Below are positions 23,659 through 35,258 of a stretch of 64,000 nt of DNA, piece after piece. A model generated the notes under the pieces. The model was not told the origin of the DNA. It saw nothing but the letters and a program-made list of their open reading frames with translations, and made no database searches. This DNA comes from Cryptomeria japonica (lineage: Eukaryota; Streptophyta; Pinopsida; Cupressales; Cupressaceae), in NCBI RefSeq assembly GCF_030272615.1, contig NC_081414.1, positions 2,173,501 to 2,237,500 of the forward strand. Direction: 5' to 3'. A program made the position numbers and the translations under genes. Within the stretch, counting starts at the first letter, position 1. Each line of letters starts with the position of its first letter.

Positions 23659-26600
23659 TTAATTTCCATCCGGGGGCGGTAACTGATCAAAAATAGATTT
23701 ATACTTGTTCTGGGTGTCGGAGAGAGCGACTAAGAGTGCATCCTTTACACTTTCCATTAAATAATTTTGTGCTTGAATATCAGCCAATAGGGATATTAAG
23801 CCATCAAGAGTGCTTCCCTCTTGTGTAGTAGATAGGCGTGTAGCTCAGTTAATATGTTCTTGAACTGATGAGAGATGAGGAAGAAATAATGTTTGGAGTG
23901 TCATTATATCCATCCTGATCTTATGTTCTTCATTTCTTAGTTCTAACTGTTGAGCCATGAGTTGTTGAAGCTTGGTATAAAAATTCTGAACAAAATTGGG
24001 CTCTGTGGTCAACTTATTCGGGAGATCGGTGATCTCTTTCTCAATTGCATCAGTTTTATTCTTGATATCTTTAATGAATATAGCTAATGTGCAAAGTTTT
24101 TGAAATAAATAAAGAATATCCTTGAGTTGAGGGGACAACTCAACAATGAATTTGACAAGCTTGACTTTTCCAATAGCTAGAGCTTTTTGTACCTCTTCTA
24201 TCATTTTTGCAGTAAGCTCTTTGTCTTTCAGCTTGCTCAAGTACTCAAATGCATCAACTCCAGATGTTTCTATTTGAGTAAGGAGTTCATCTAGTTGAAT
24301 GTGGATGGTTGCATCGGTTGACACTATTGCTGAAGTTAACATATATGTTAGCAGTGTCTTTACCTTCTGAAGTACTTTATTCTTCTTTTGAATGGCCATC
24401 TCTTTTTCCTGTTCAGCCTTTGCTTTGCATAGTTCATCGAAATCAATAAGTGCTTGCACTTTTAATTTTGAAATATCCACATTAGGCAACACTATCGGTT
24501 TAGTCAAATCAACTTTAAAACTATGCTTTTTCACCTTCTTCTCTTTACCTTTAGTCGGTTGTACCAAGACAATAGCTTGTGAGGCTTGCTGACCCTTGGT
24601 AGGTTGCTTGGTAGATGCAACACTTTGGTCAGTTCCTGTAGCCATTGTGGTGTCCTTGGGTATCTCGGTACTAGGGGTCTCAGCTACAACATTTTCAGTG
24701 CTTGATGGTGCTTGAGAGGTCTGTTCTTGAGTTGTACCTTCTGCTACTTCAGACTGGTGACCTTCAATGCCTTGAGCTGTATCTTTAGGAGCTTTGGTAG
24801 AGACAGGTGGCTTGACTGGTGGATAAGGCTAAACTTGTTCTAAAATAGATTCACTAGATACAGCATAGGTAGTGCCTTCTATCATTTCCTGCTCTGGTGC
24901 TTCTGCATCCATGACATCTTCATCAATTTGAATAGTGTCAGCCGGATCTTGCTTGGTAGCATCAGGACCTTGCTCAGTGACATCAGGATCATGCTCGGTG
25001 ACATCAACAATTTCAACTTTAGATTGTTCACCGACATCCTTGATTTTGAAGATTTCCTGCCATTTTGCTTTTGTCTCCTTTTCTACGTCAATGTATAGCC
25101 CATTCATTAGTTTTAAGGCTCTTTGTTTGACAAGAAATTTAGAATTGTAGGTTGTCAAATGTTCCTTTATTTCTACTATAGACATATCAGGAAATAGATG
25201 GAATAGACTTCTTTCTCTAATTTGTTTCTCTGAGTCCATTGCATATTTCCACCTATTATCAATATGCAAGTAAAGTTCATTTGGAAGTGACTTTACTAGT
25301 TCTAATGGAGCTAGCCGAAACTTTAGAAGTGTGCAGATGAAAGCTTCTTCAATTTGTCTCTTCTCATCATTATTCCTAGTCTCATACTTGACATATCTAA
25401 ATCCTCCAAATCCACCATATTCTTTTAGATTGGCACAAAAGTTTTCAACACTATGAATATTTACCTTCTTGCTCTTTACAATTTGGAATTTGTTTGCATC
25501 TTCGGATTCTGTATCACTAGACTCTTTTGTGAGAATGAGTCTCCGAGTAGATTTCTTGTAGGTCTTGGTTACCTTGGGAACAGTAACACTCTTTTGTTTC
25601 TTACTCGGTGATGCTCCAGATGCTCTTGTGTTAGGTCTCTTTGTTGGAGGTGGAGTCGATAGGGCCTTTGATGTATCCATTTTCTTTTTTTTCAACACTT
25701 TACCTTTAGGAAATTCGGTGCTTAGTGTTATTGCTGCCTCTTGAGCTTTTGATTCCTCTTCGGTGATGGCAAGAGTGCCTTTGATAGGTGTAGAGGAAGA
25801 GTCTTCTCCGAATTTCTTAGATAATGCCTTAATCATCTTTGTAGCCTTTCTTGTAGCTTTGGGTACTACAATGCTCATTTTTACCTTTTCCTTAACTTCT
25901 TCATAAGTTCCATATCTCAGCTCAGTAGCATGCCTTGGCAATGTAAGGAATGCATCAATTTGTTGTTGTGTGATATCATAGTCAATCTCATAACCCTTTG
26001 GTGGCAAAGATTGAGTCCTTGGTTCTACAGCATTCACATAACAGTAATCGGTGTCTACCTCAAAGCATATATCATCCTTATATTTCTCTACCAGTTGTGG
26101 TGGAATCCGGTACTTGTTGTGCATCTTCTCTTGAAATTTGCTGAAGTAGTCATCCATTATATTATTGAAATTATCTCCCAACTTCTTGATAAAGTCATTA
26201 ATTTGATGGGTGATTGGTCAGTTTAGCTCCCAAACTACTTTACCGACTGATGGAAAGAATTTCTCAAAGTAGAAAAACATGCATACAAGAAGTGAACCAA
26301 ACTTCAGTGTATTTGCCGAGTTGTTCTTCTTCAGCTTCCTTATTGTGTTCAGGTTCTCAAACAAGTTTTTCAATAACACTTCACATAAATCAACTTTCAT
26401 TCCCTTTTTCACTATTTTATAAGCTAAGTCAACTGTTACATAGGGTACACTATTTTCCCTCGCTGATTGGAAGAAACAGTAACCAATTACTCTAATGGCA
26501 AACTTAAGTTATGCATCAGTGACATTGTTCAATTTCAGTCCTCGGTAATCAGATTCTACTCCAGTTAAACTGATTAACTCCTTCTGTGATATCATCTTTT

Positions 26601-27039
26601 GTGCTCCTACATGATCATAGATAGGATACCCGGTGATCACATGAATGATTTCCTTGGTGATTTTGAATGGTTGCTCCTCTAGCCACATGAAATCATCATG
26701 AACTCTACTTAAAACAAACTTAACCCACTGGGGTTTGAACACATGGGGATAGGTTAGGGCTTCAAGCAATCCCTTGATTTTAATATGCTTGTACTTGCTA
26801 TCCATTTTTCCATCAGTGCATAGCTCATCATACATGTCACTTATCTCAACATGACCGATTTCTTCAACACGACATTTGGTGAAGAATCTCACATCTTTGA
26901 CTAACAAGACTTGATCCAGGATGAGTGAAAAAGTAGTTGTGTCATTCGGTTTGGCAGTGACTTTAGGAGTCAAAGAGTATTTTAGAGAGGGCTTCTCCAA
27001 ATTCTTGACAACTATGGGATCTTGGATCTTGGGTGCCAT
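23659..27039 (-). pseudogene. ORF2 of the nested element: 1126-codon protein of unknown function
   Basis: A single phase runs from ATG at 27039 to TAA at 23659, broken only by stops at 26509 (TAA), 26218 (TGA), 24829 (TAG) and 23845 (TGA). There is no frameshift over 3.4 kb. Residues about 1-290 look globular and include KFVLSRVHDDFMWLEEQP then FKITKEIIHVITGYPIYD. This resembles an uncharacterised plant retrotransposon-associated protein type with a W-L-(D/E)-E and I-x-x-x-T-G-(L/Y)-P signature. The middle (about 430-510) is Lys/Ser/Thr-rich with basic clusters that could be nuclear localisation signals. Beyond 700 it is low in complexity (Glu/Pro/Thr), then has a helical, coiled-coil-like Lys/Leu/Glu stretch. 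No catalytic motif is visible. I do not recognise a function; a role in packaging or nucleic-acid binding is a guess. Confidence 0.75.
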
Positions 27040-27576
27040 TTGTAAATTTCAGATGAAACTAGCAAACTATCCTTAGGGTTTGACGGTTTACAAACGACAA
27101 ATGTTTCACACTCGATAGATAATAGCAATTTGACTAGCTTAATAGTGTGATGAGATTTGATGTAAATACATTGGATTCTCTTTGAATGAGGTTTGATCGC
27201 CTTGATTCGCTCTACTCTGCTCTCTTGAAAAACTTGGTGAATGAAAATGACCGTGAAAATGCTTTTAAGTACACAAAATACCTTATCGGGCTCCGTACGG
27301 GTTAGGTCAAAAACATTAAATGCACTCGGTTCCCCTTTTAACCGATTTATTCTCTTTTCTTTCGTTTTAACCGAGTAACCAAATTTTCTTCATTTACCGA
27401 CTTGACAGGCTTCCTATATACACCGACTTGACAGGTTTCCTGTAAAGTACTTTTGATAGAATTTCAAACTTACTAATGCATCTTGACTATGTAGATTTTG
27501 AATTTAGTACATACTAGAATAGGAAGTGTTAAGATTTTAACCTTTAGAGAATGCAGTCCCTTCATACCTTTACTGA

Positions 27577-28926
27577 TTAATTTGGAATAGGTGCACCTAA
27601 CTCGGTAGGTAAGGTGCATTCTTCATCTGACATGATTTCCTTCTTTTCCCAAATCATCTTAAATTTTTCTTTTATCTCTTCAGTGTCTCCTCTAGGTTGA
27701 TCTCTGCAGTCTCCAGCTAAATGTCCAACTTTGTGACAATGAAAACATGCCATACTAGGATTTCTCCATGATCTTCAGTTGTTCATTCCAAACCTTATAA
27801 AATAGTTGGCACTTATATGTCCATATCTTCCACAACATTCACACCATATCCTTGTATTGTAATCCCATGGTACTGCTGCATATTGTCAGTAAGGATCTTT
27901 GTGAGTATGGTAACCTCTAGTGTTTGCTCGGTGTGCAGACCACATGTGGTTCTTTTGCTTAGATCAACACTTTTCGGTACTATGTCCATATCTATTGCAG
28001 TTTCTTCAAAACCCTTTGAATTTTGCCTTCTGATAGTTGTTAAGAGACTTTGTCCTACATTGATTAGATGTGTGACCATATTTATTGCAATTGTAACAAT
28101 AACCATTGGACTTTGTGATATTCGGTTGCTTACCTTTTCTGATCTGGCATATGTTTGTAGTATGACCTTGATTTCCACAGTAGTAGCAAATAGGCTTCTT
28201 TCTTTTCGTGTTATTCCTGTTTCCAGCTTTCTTTGATGATTCTCCTCTCTCGGTAGTATGAATTCCTTTCTTGGTAGATTCTTTTCCTTTGTAACCGAGT
28301 CCTGGATCTATGTTGGGTCTACTTGTATTCAGTTGCTCATTCAACATCTTTGATGCTTCATAACTCTTCTTCAATGTTTCTTTGGATTTCTTCTCTGCTT
28401 CAAGTTCATTGGTCAACCTTGATACTTCAGATCTCAATGCTTGGTTTTCATCATTCTTCAAAATTGCTTCATGATGTGCATAACCTAATTGATCTATCAT
28501 ATTTTGTTGAATCTGAGTCAACCTTATGATTTCATCATTCTTATCAGATACTAAGACTTCAAGTTGTTGTTTCTCTCTTTGTAGATCTCTTGCTTTATCC
28601 TCAGTTATCCTCAATGCATCTAGATTTTCAGTCATCTATGTACTGAAATGTTCATGTTCTCTTTTCATTGCTTTTAGTTGATCAGCCAATGCTTTGTTCT
28701 TTTCTTTCAATACTCCCATTTCTTCAGTTTCTTCAGATATATTGTTCTTAGATGATGTCTCAATTTGTTCCACTAACTCTTGAGAATCCTGCAAATCATC
28801 AGATAATCTTCTTCTTACTTTCAAAGATTTTTGCATTTGCCTTTGCATGTCTGCAATCACTTGATTAGCATGATCCAGCTCTTCTTGCAGATACACAATC
28901 CTCTGAGATTGTTTATAGCCTTCCAT
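27577..28926 (-). pseudogene. ORF1 of the nested element: coiled-coil Gag-like protein with a zinc-knuckle array
   Basis: The frame starts at ATG 28926, about 50 nt after the PBS, and keeps phase for 449 codons to TAA at 27577. Residues about 1-220 form a long heptad-like coiled coil rich in Glu, Lys, Gln and Leu. Then come CCHC knuckles: CYYCGNQGHTTNIC, CYNCNKYGHTSNQC, a third with NCNRYGHSTEKC whose first Cys position is a stop, a fourth (CECCGRYGHISAN) ending in Tyr instead of Cys, and CFHCHKVGHLAGDC. Stops are at 28636 (TAG), 28006, 27964, 27886 and 27775 (all TGA). Knuckle proteins of this kind bind RNA and package it. The classical capsid core of Ty1 or Ty3 Gag is not evident; the coiled coil takes its place. 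Confidence 0.8.
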
Positions 28927-28974
28927 TGATAAGATCTTTCTCGTTAGGTAGTTAAACCCTTTTCCAAGATTCAA

Positions 28975-28986
28975 GCTCTGATACCA
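28975..28986 (-). promoter_or_regulatory. Primer binding site, initiator Met-tRNA type
   Basis: TGGTATCAGAGC on the minus strand, two bases inside the 5' LTR, is the standard plant Met-tRNA primer site. Confidence 0.95.
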
Positions 28987-28988
28987 AT

Positions 28989-30134
28989 TGTTAGGCCCAA
29001 TATGGAAAACTAATGTACTGAGAGGGGAGGGGTGAATCAGTACTCCAAAACTTTTCTTGAATAATAACTTTACTGTTATGCATAAACACAATAGTGCAGT
29101 AAAAAAATAAAGTTTAAACAAACAGATAACAATCATACATGATTCACTCCATAACACATATATTTTGGTTACGCAGAAACTCTTGGTTAGAGAGAAAAAC
29201 TATGGTGGGGATGGCACCCACAACTTCACTACTGCAATAATAAAGAATGCTCAGTTAGAGATACATTTTAGCTATTTCTAATAGCATACCCTATTAGGAG
29301 TAACAAGATCTATTAGATCTACCTTGCTAAAGGATTTTACAACATTTATTCTGAATGTTGCACTTGGTTAGAGGCTTTACAATTTATAGACTTGGTTAGA
29401 GTCTTTTACCCTGTTAAAGGTTTCTCTTTCAACTTCACAATATTACAATAAAATCATTACAAATATCTGCAACTTTACATCTGAAATGTTATAGCAGATT
29501 CTATGTGCTCAGAATAGATTACCTTGCTTATAGCATACCTCGGTAACCCATATAGTAACTCGGTAAACCCTTTTGTTTACTTTGTTCTTCGACTGTTCTC
29601 TGAAAACCTTCTAGGTGACCTTTGTATCTCTGTAACAGTCTTCCTTCATGCATACATACACTTTACTCATGCTGTATAAATAGATCTCTTAAAATGGTGA
29701 TCTAATTCATTGTTTCGATCTTACAAACAAGATTCCTCGAATGAATAACTAAACAAAATATTTCATTGGTTAGATTGACCTCGTAATCATACACAATCTT
29801 CAAGTGCAATTTCCAATGTAATAACGGTTAGATGTGCCTCGATCTTGTAACACGTTTTCATATGCATGTCCAGGTTCAATGTATCTGGTAACACGTTTCA
29901 CTCGGTGTATGTCAACTCGGTGTGTCATCTTGACTACTCGGTAGCCATAAAAAGATGCTCGGTAGACAACTCAGTGTGTACTGTGTCCTGTGACTGCTTT
30001 CTTCTGTAACCGACTAGACTGTGCATATCGACTTCTCTATTATACCGACTGCATGATTCGGTAGTGCTAACCGACTAGAATATATAGTATGACTTTGAAA
30101 ATAAAAACTAATGGCAACTTGATAAGTAGTAACA
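28989..30134 (-). repeat. 5' LTR of the nested non-autonomous element
   Basis: Same length as the 3' LTR with TG...CA ends. It keeps more intact CTCGGT/ACCGAC words than the other copy, where several have become TTGGT, CTCGAT or similar. Confidence 0.95.
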
Positions 30135-30139
30135 CTTGA

Positions 30140-33100
30140 CTCTTCAATATCTTGGTGAAAGAATATTTGGTTTCTCCATATTTTCCAAAGAGTAAATGAG
30201 CATAATTTCATACTCTTGCTAAGAGGGGGCTAGATATTGAATCATAAGTTGTATCTCTTTAAAAATATACACTAAGTTTGGACTCAATTTAAGTGGTTGT
30301 GCCTTATTTATGTCTGATTGTACTTAGGTTTGACAATGTTTCCATAAATTTGGTTCATTCCCTTATTCATGATGTTCCTCATGGCTCATTTTATAGGACT
30401 AGGGTCTTGGGAACCCTTATTCATGGAAATTTGACCTAAACTTTGAAAGATGAATGTTGGATTCACAAATAGTAGGAATTTCCTCTCCAAATTTGGACTT
30501 TTGCAAAAGTTCAATTTGAAAAGGTGCAAGGACCATCCATATAAGGTCCATCTTGAAAATTAAATGATAATATTATTCATGCATATTAAATGATATAGTC
30601 AAGTAATAAAGAAGGAAAACCATTTCTTGAAGTTGTCATATGATTTTAAAGATGCACAACAGTCCACTAAATGCAATTCGCTAAAAAAGAAAACAAAGTA
30701 TGCTACAAGATAATGGATAAGATGCAAGGAATGAAACTAAATAGACAAAGAAAAACCATGAATATTACCAAGTCAAAAGGAGTAGCTATGACCTCTTAGG
30801 TGTTTTTTCACTTTCATAAATTAGAATTCTTAAGGATAGAAACACATGTAGATAGTAGTATGAAGTCTTTTTGACGATTTTTGAAGTAGTTGAAGGAATG
30901 ACTTATGTTAGTTATATCTAACCCAAGTAAGGAATAAAACCATATGTCCTATAAGTTTGGGAAGCTAATTGAGTAGCTGGATAAGGTAGAGCATGACTAT
31001 AGGGTAGTCTTGATACTCTTTTAACTCTATTAGAACATGTACCAAGTATCTAAGAGCTTACAAAGCCAATTCAACCATATTTCAAGTGAAAATGCAACAA
31101 AAGGAGTAAAAGCTTTGAATACACCTCAAAAACCACTCTGGTGGCCAAGTAGGTGGAAATAGTCTTTTCCAACATTTTTTTTCTTCATAGATGCAGCCCT
31201 ATATTCTCTTTATTATTTGAGATGAGAAATACATTGTTGGAAGTTCCGTTATTACCTAGTCCAATATCGATCTGATCTTGATACTGTCATAAAAGGAGTG
31301 ACCATTCTAAGTGCTTGATACTGTCACAAAAATTGAGTGTTGCAATAGTGAATCTTCCTTTGACCTTTGGGTGGTTGGGAGGGTAAAGACCCATGGTGGT
31401 ATATGTTTAGTGGTTCTTGTAAGAGTATCTGAATGTACATTGGTTTTTGGATATCTAGTACATTTTGTGAGTTGAGTACCAGGGGGGATTAGAAGACCTA
31501 GTTGAAGGAGGATTTGTGTGAATAAGGGTTGAGGGTGTTGGTGGTGATTGAATGTTGGAGAGTTGGATTGTGACTTAGACATGTTTATTTGTCCTATTTG
31601 AGTGTGATTCAATGGTTGGGTGAGGGTTGGTGAGTATGGGTGTGTTTTGGGGTATTGAATCCTTTTGAGTAACTTGTGGCCTTGTGAGGGGTCTTGTGAG
31701 TAAGTGAAGGGTTGACACCTAATTGAATAGGTGAGTTGGGAGAAATATCTCCCTTTTTGGTTGAGTTTATTGGGTTCTCTACATCAGCATGCCTTTTTGC
31801 TATCAATCCATTCAAATTTCCACCCAAAGAATCAATCTTGTCAAAGTTCAAAATAAATTTCCTTGTTGTCCTTACTATCTTGCATCAACTTTCATATCAC
31901 TAGGTAGTCTTTTGCTTAGAACTAACATCTTTCATGGTAGGATACCATCTCAGTCCCTTGAGTTAAGTTAGATTAACTTTAGAATTTATCATTTCCTAAT
32001 CAAATTGTTCAAGGGGAAAATGTCACTAATCAAGTTGAAATGTCAATTTCTCAATCTGCCTAAGCTAAAAGGTTAAAATAAATTGCAAAAGATAGAACAA
32101 GGCTACGAGAAAATGAATCATCAGTATTACCTAAATCAACATTATCAACAAAATCTAGAAATAACCTTGTATGTAAATAATTTATCATGCCAAAATTGCC
32201 AATTCTAACATGAAAATGAGACCAAGGAAAGCTCTAGAACAACTACTACTATTCATTCACATGTTCCTTATTAACCTCAATCACCATGAAAGATGCACAA
32301 ATTGATTATAACAAAGAAGATGTTTCATAAATGTAAATATTAATTTAGGACTAAGGAAAATGAAAGAAATAAAAGAAGACCAAGCAACCAAAAAAGACTA
32401 CCAATACCGTTGCAAACTATGAACTTCATTTCCATTAATTCTTCAAAATATACTAGCAAAGCACAAGTATTCATTCTACAGCCTATTGCTAAATGTCTTT
32501 TGAAAGAAAACATACTAATGAGTGTTACTAAACTTGGACCTTAAATAATCAATTATTAGACCCTCAAAATGAATTTTGAAATTACATTTATAGGGAATCT
32601 TTTTCCTCAAAATTAGAGATTAAATTCCACCCAAAACCTTATCAAACTAAGAGGTACAATCAACACACAAGATACTAGCCTATAACTAAATTAAGAACTA
32701 TAAGTTGACCAATGAAAATGAAATATAAGTTAGAAGGAACTTAGAATATGGAGTCAAAGAAGCATGGAGAACAAGAAAAAGAGGATCTATCTAGGCCCTC
32801 ACCCCCAAGATGACTCTTCCAAAATTTTAAACTTAGGTGCACAAGCAACAAGATGAAGAACAAAGGCCAAAGTAGGTTGTAACTACCATGAACCCATCCA
32901 TCCAAAGTGATGAGAATCTAGATGTTCCTAAGTGGCTACAATTCAACTTTGAAAGGATAAAGAAGAGAGTATTGAAGAAAGTATGTTTGCAAAAGATGGT
33001 CATTGAGGTTGAGGCTGGAAGGAAGCCAAAGAAGGAAATGACTTTGTATGCCACCTAAAACTATGCAAAAGGAGAGATAGTTGCCAATACCCTAAAATAG

Positions 33101-33955
33101 AGAAGATTTAGTAAAAAATACCAATACCCTAAACTAGGGTAACCCGAGACAGTAAGAAAATGGTTTGGGGGTCATATAGACTAGCTTTATACTGTATGTT
33201 AATTAAAAAGTGATAAGTTGTGTGGTTGGAGATTTTTAGTCCACCCCTTTTAGGTTAGGATTGTGCTAAATCGAACATAATTGTATCTCTCTAGGGCTTC
33301 TAGGTCGGGTGTGTTAGGTTGGCTGGCAAGAGAAAGAAAGGCTTGCCCGAACAACACTGAATGAAGGTTGCAAATCACTTGAATACTATTTATTCCCATT
33401 GTTTTCTTGCGTGTTGGTTTGATCTCCATCGATTCAGCATCCAGAGGCAGACACCGCCCTATATATTAGCTTATACAATAATGATCAATCAACACGTATA
33501 CGGGAGGAAGGGATTGCTCCAACAAAATTGAATGCTCACTCCTCAATCACAGTTCTATGGTTTTACGAGGAGTGGATTCCTACAGGGTATTATGCATTCA
33601 GGGAACCACACCTTTGACTAGGAGCCATCCGGCCTGAGATTGGATAATCAATATGAATACGAGATTGACCAATTTGCATAAAAAACTAGGGAATTTAACC
33701 ACCACATGTCTCATTTCCTAACATCTTTTGCATAAAAAAGGAATCTCTCATACTCCAAGAGTTGCTTCCACAATCGGTCAATATCCCACAAGAATGTAGG
33801 CATAGCTAGCATGTATAAAAGAAAAAGTTGTAGAATCTCTTGAATGGTATATTTTTTGCAACATGAAATTAAGGTGAAGAATCTACCTCCTGCGCGGGAT
33901 TGCAAGCAATGCACAAATGCCTTTGATGCAGGTTTGATCTTGTTGGGGGTTGAAG
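30140..33955. other. CACTA interior on the right, no supported gene
   Basis: This continues the CACTA interior after the nested element's right target duplication (30135-30139). Minus-strand ORFs at 31307-31851 are Pro/Thr/Ser/His-rich and lack a recognisable domain. Nothing else is above chance length. Confidence 0.5.
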
Positions 33956-34230
33956 TCACCGCGGACGCCTATGCGGGATTGCAATGCACAAATGACTTGC
34001 CCTCTTCTTTTTTTTAAGTAATGGCCGTTGTCATCGGAATTACGATGAACTCGAGCACTTTTTTGAAAAAAAAAAATCATTACTAATGCCTTCTTCATTG
34101 AAACCAAATGGAAAATTGTCATTGGACTTCCAACGAATTCGGGCATTTTTTCAAAAAAAATCAAATTTGGTTACAATATACCTTCTCTGTCGAAAACCTC
34201 AGTTGGAAATCTAGTCCAAATGTATTAGTG
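33956..34230. repeat. Right subterminal region and terminus of the CACTA element
   Basis: GTCATCGGAATTACGATGAA and TTGGACTTCCAACGAATTC occur as spaced related words that echo the CGTCGG array at the left end, though more decayed. The segment closes with the inverted terminal repeat TCCAAATGTATTAGTG at 34215-34230, then CCA. Confidence 0.85.
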
Positions 34231-35258
34231 CCATCACCCTCATCCTTTCTATCTCTTCATCCATTCCTATCCATAACTACTTTTATGGCCATTGATTTAC
34301 CATCTCCTTATCCATTTTCTCCTTAGCCTTCAGATTATTCCCTACGCACTGGGGATGTGCTTACATCCAATAATGGCACCAATTGAAGGGTAGATGATGA
34401 ACACAAACCAAGAATGCGAGCTATGGCTAAATGATAGTCTTCACCACTTCCAGGGTAAAGTGTACTACTGACTCATCATCCTTCCTCATCATTCCCATGA
34501 TTGAGGCATCATGCTTCTAGTTCTTATCCCTATCCTAGCCACTATGTTTTAATCTTATTTGAAACAACACGATACATTGCATTGTCACAAAAATGGACAA
34601 AAAGTAGACACCTAAAATTGTCTAGTGATTAAATAAATATTTATTATTTATTTAATTAAATAAATATTTATTATTTATTTAATTAAATAAATATTTATTA
34701 TTTATTTAATTAAATAAATATTTATTATTTATTTAATTATTTTATCCTAATGTCTTCTATTAATTAAATATATATTTTAACAATATATTTTCTTCGTAGC
34801 CTTATCCTCCATCTTTCCTTTTGAGAGCATCGTCCTACTGACTCATCATCCTTCCTTATCATTCCCATGACTGGGGCATCATGCTTCTAGTTCTTATCCC
34901 TATCCTAGCCACTATGTTTCAATCTTCTTTGAAACAACATGATACATTGCATTGTCACAAAGAGAGACAAAATGTAGACACCTAAAATTGTCTAGTGATT
35001 AAATAAATATTTATTATTTATTTAATTATTTTATCCTAATGTCTTCTATTAATTAAATATATATTTTATTTATTTAATTATTTCATTAGCCCGTTCTACT
35101 ATTAATTAAATAAATAGTTTTATTTATTTAATTAATTCATTTACCTTTTTCTTCTTATCCACATGACAACAAATTTTTCTAAATACCTACTCCTCAATCT
35201 TAGCCCTCCATTTCAATTTAACCTCTTTGTCATGTGTGTGAAGTAGGGTACCTACAAC
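34231..35258. repeat. Duplicated segment and 27-bp AT-rich tandem array
   Basis: A roughly 190-bp segment at 34447-34640 is repeated at 34831-35020. Both copies run from CTACTGACTCATCATCC to GACACCTAAAATTGTC. After the first copy, four head-to-tail 27-bp units of TAAATAAATATTTATTATTT type occupy 34618-34735. The second copy has one unit, then degenerate ones to 35130. No gene is seen. TGTAGACACCTAAAATTG at 34976 resembles the LTR start of the Tat-like elements to the right, so this may be LTR debris on the plus strand. Confidence 0.75.

Larger units (their letters stand above)
22155..30134 (-). mobile_element. Non-autonomous LTR retrotransposon, 7980 bp, nested in the CACTA
   Basis: Two direct LTRs of 1146 bp (22155-23300 and 28989-30134) flank a 5.7-kb interior. 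CTTGA lies outside both ends (22150-22154 and 30135-30139). On the minus strand the 5' LTR is followed after two bases by TGGTATCAGAGC, the PBS complementary to initiator methionine tRNA. AATGTCAAAAGGGGAGAT precedes the 3' LTR as a polypurine tract. The interior holds two long frames, a Gag-like ORF and a long unknown ORF, but no protease, reverse transcriptase, RNase H or integrase motif. It must have been mobilised by enzymes from another element. The LTRs differ at about 35-40 positions by eye (3-4%), mostly transitions. Confidence 0.95.
7961..34230 (-). mobile_element. CACTA (En/Spm) DNA transposon, about 26.3 kb, with a nested LTR element
   Basis: The left end reads CACTAGTACATTCGGA and the right end, on the opposite strand, CACTAATACATTTGGA. 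Both continue into an ATTTCC(G/A)AC word. The trinucleotide CCA flanks both ends (7958-7960 and 34231-34233), matching the 3-bp target duplication of CACTA elements. Just inside the left end lies a dense array of CGTCGG/CCGACG words, typical subterminal DNA. The interior carries a minus-strand TNP2-type transposase and a second multi-exon gene. An LTR retrotransposon of 7980 bp sits inside (22155-30134), so the element itself is about 18.3 kb. All coding parts have premature stops, so this copy is unlikely to be autonomous now. Confidence 0.93.

Noticed and set aside
27775-28008. TGA recoding (for example as Cys) in the knuckle array
   Set aside because: One TGA does sit at a Cys position, but other stops are TAG or TAA at unrelated residues and neighbouring elements show the same decay; ordinary nonsense mutation is enough.
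31307-31851. Minus-strand Pro/Thr/His-rich ORFs
   Set aside because: Low complexity, two different frames, and no recognisable domain; left as unassigned CACTA interior.
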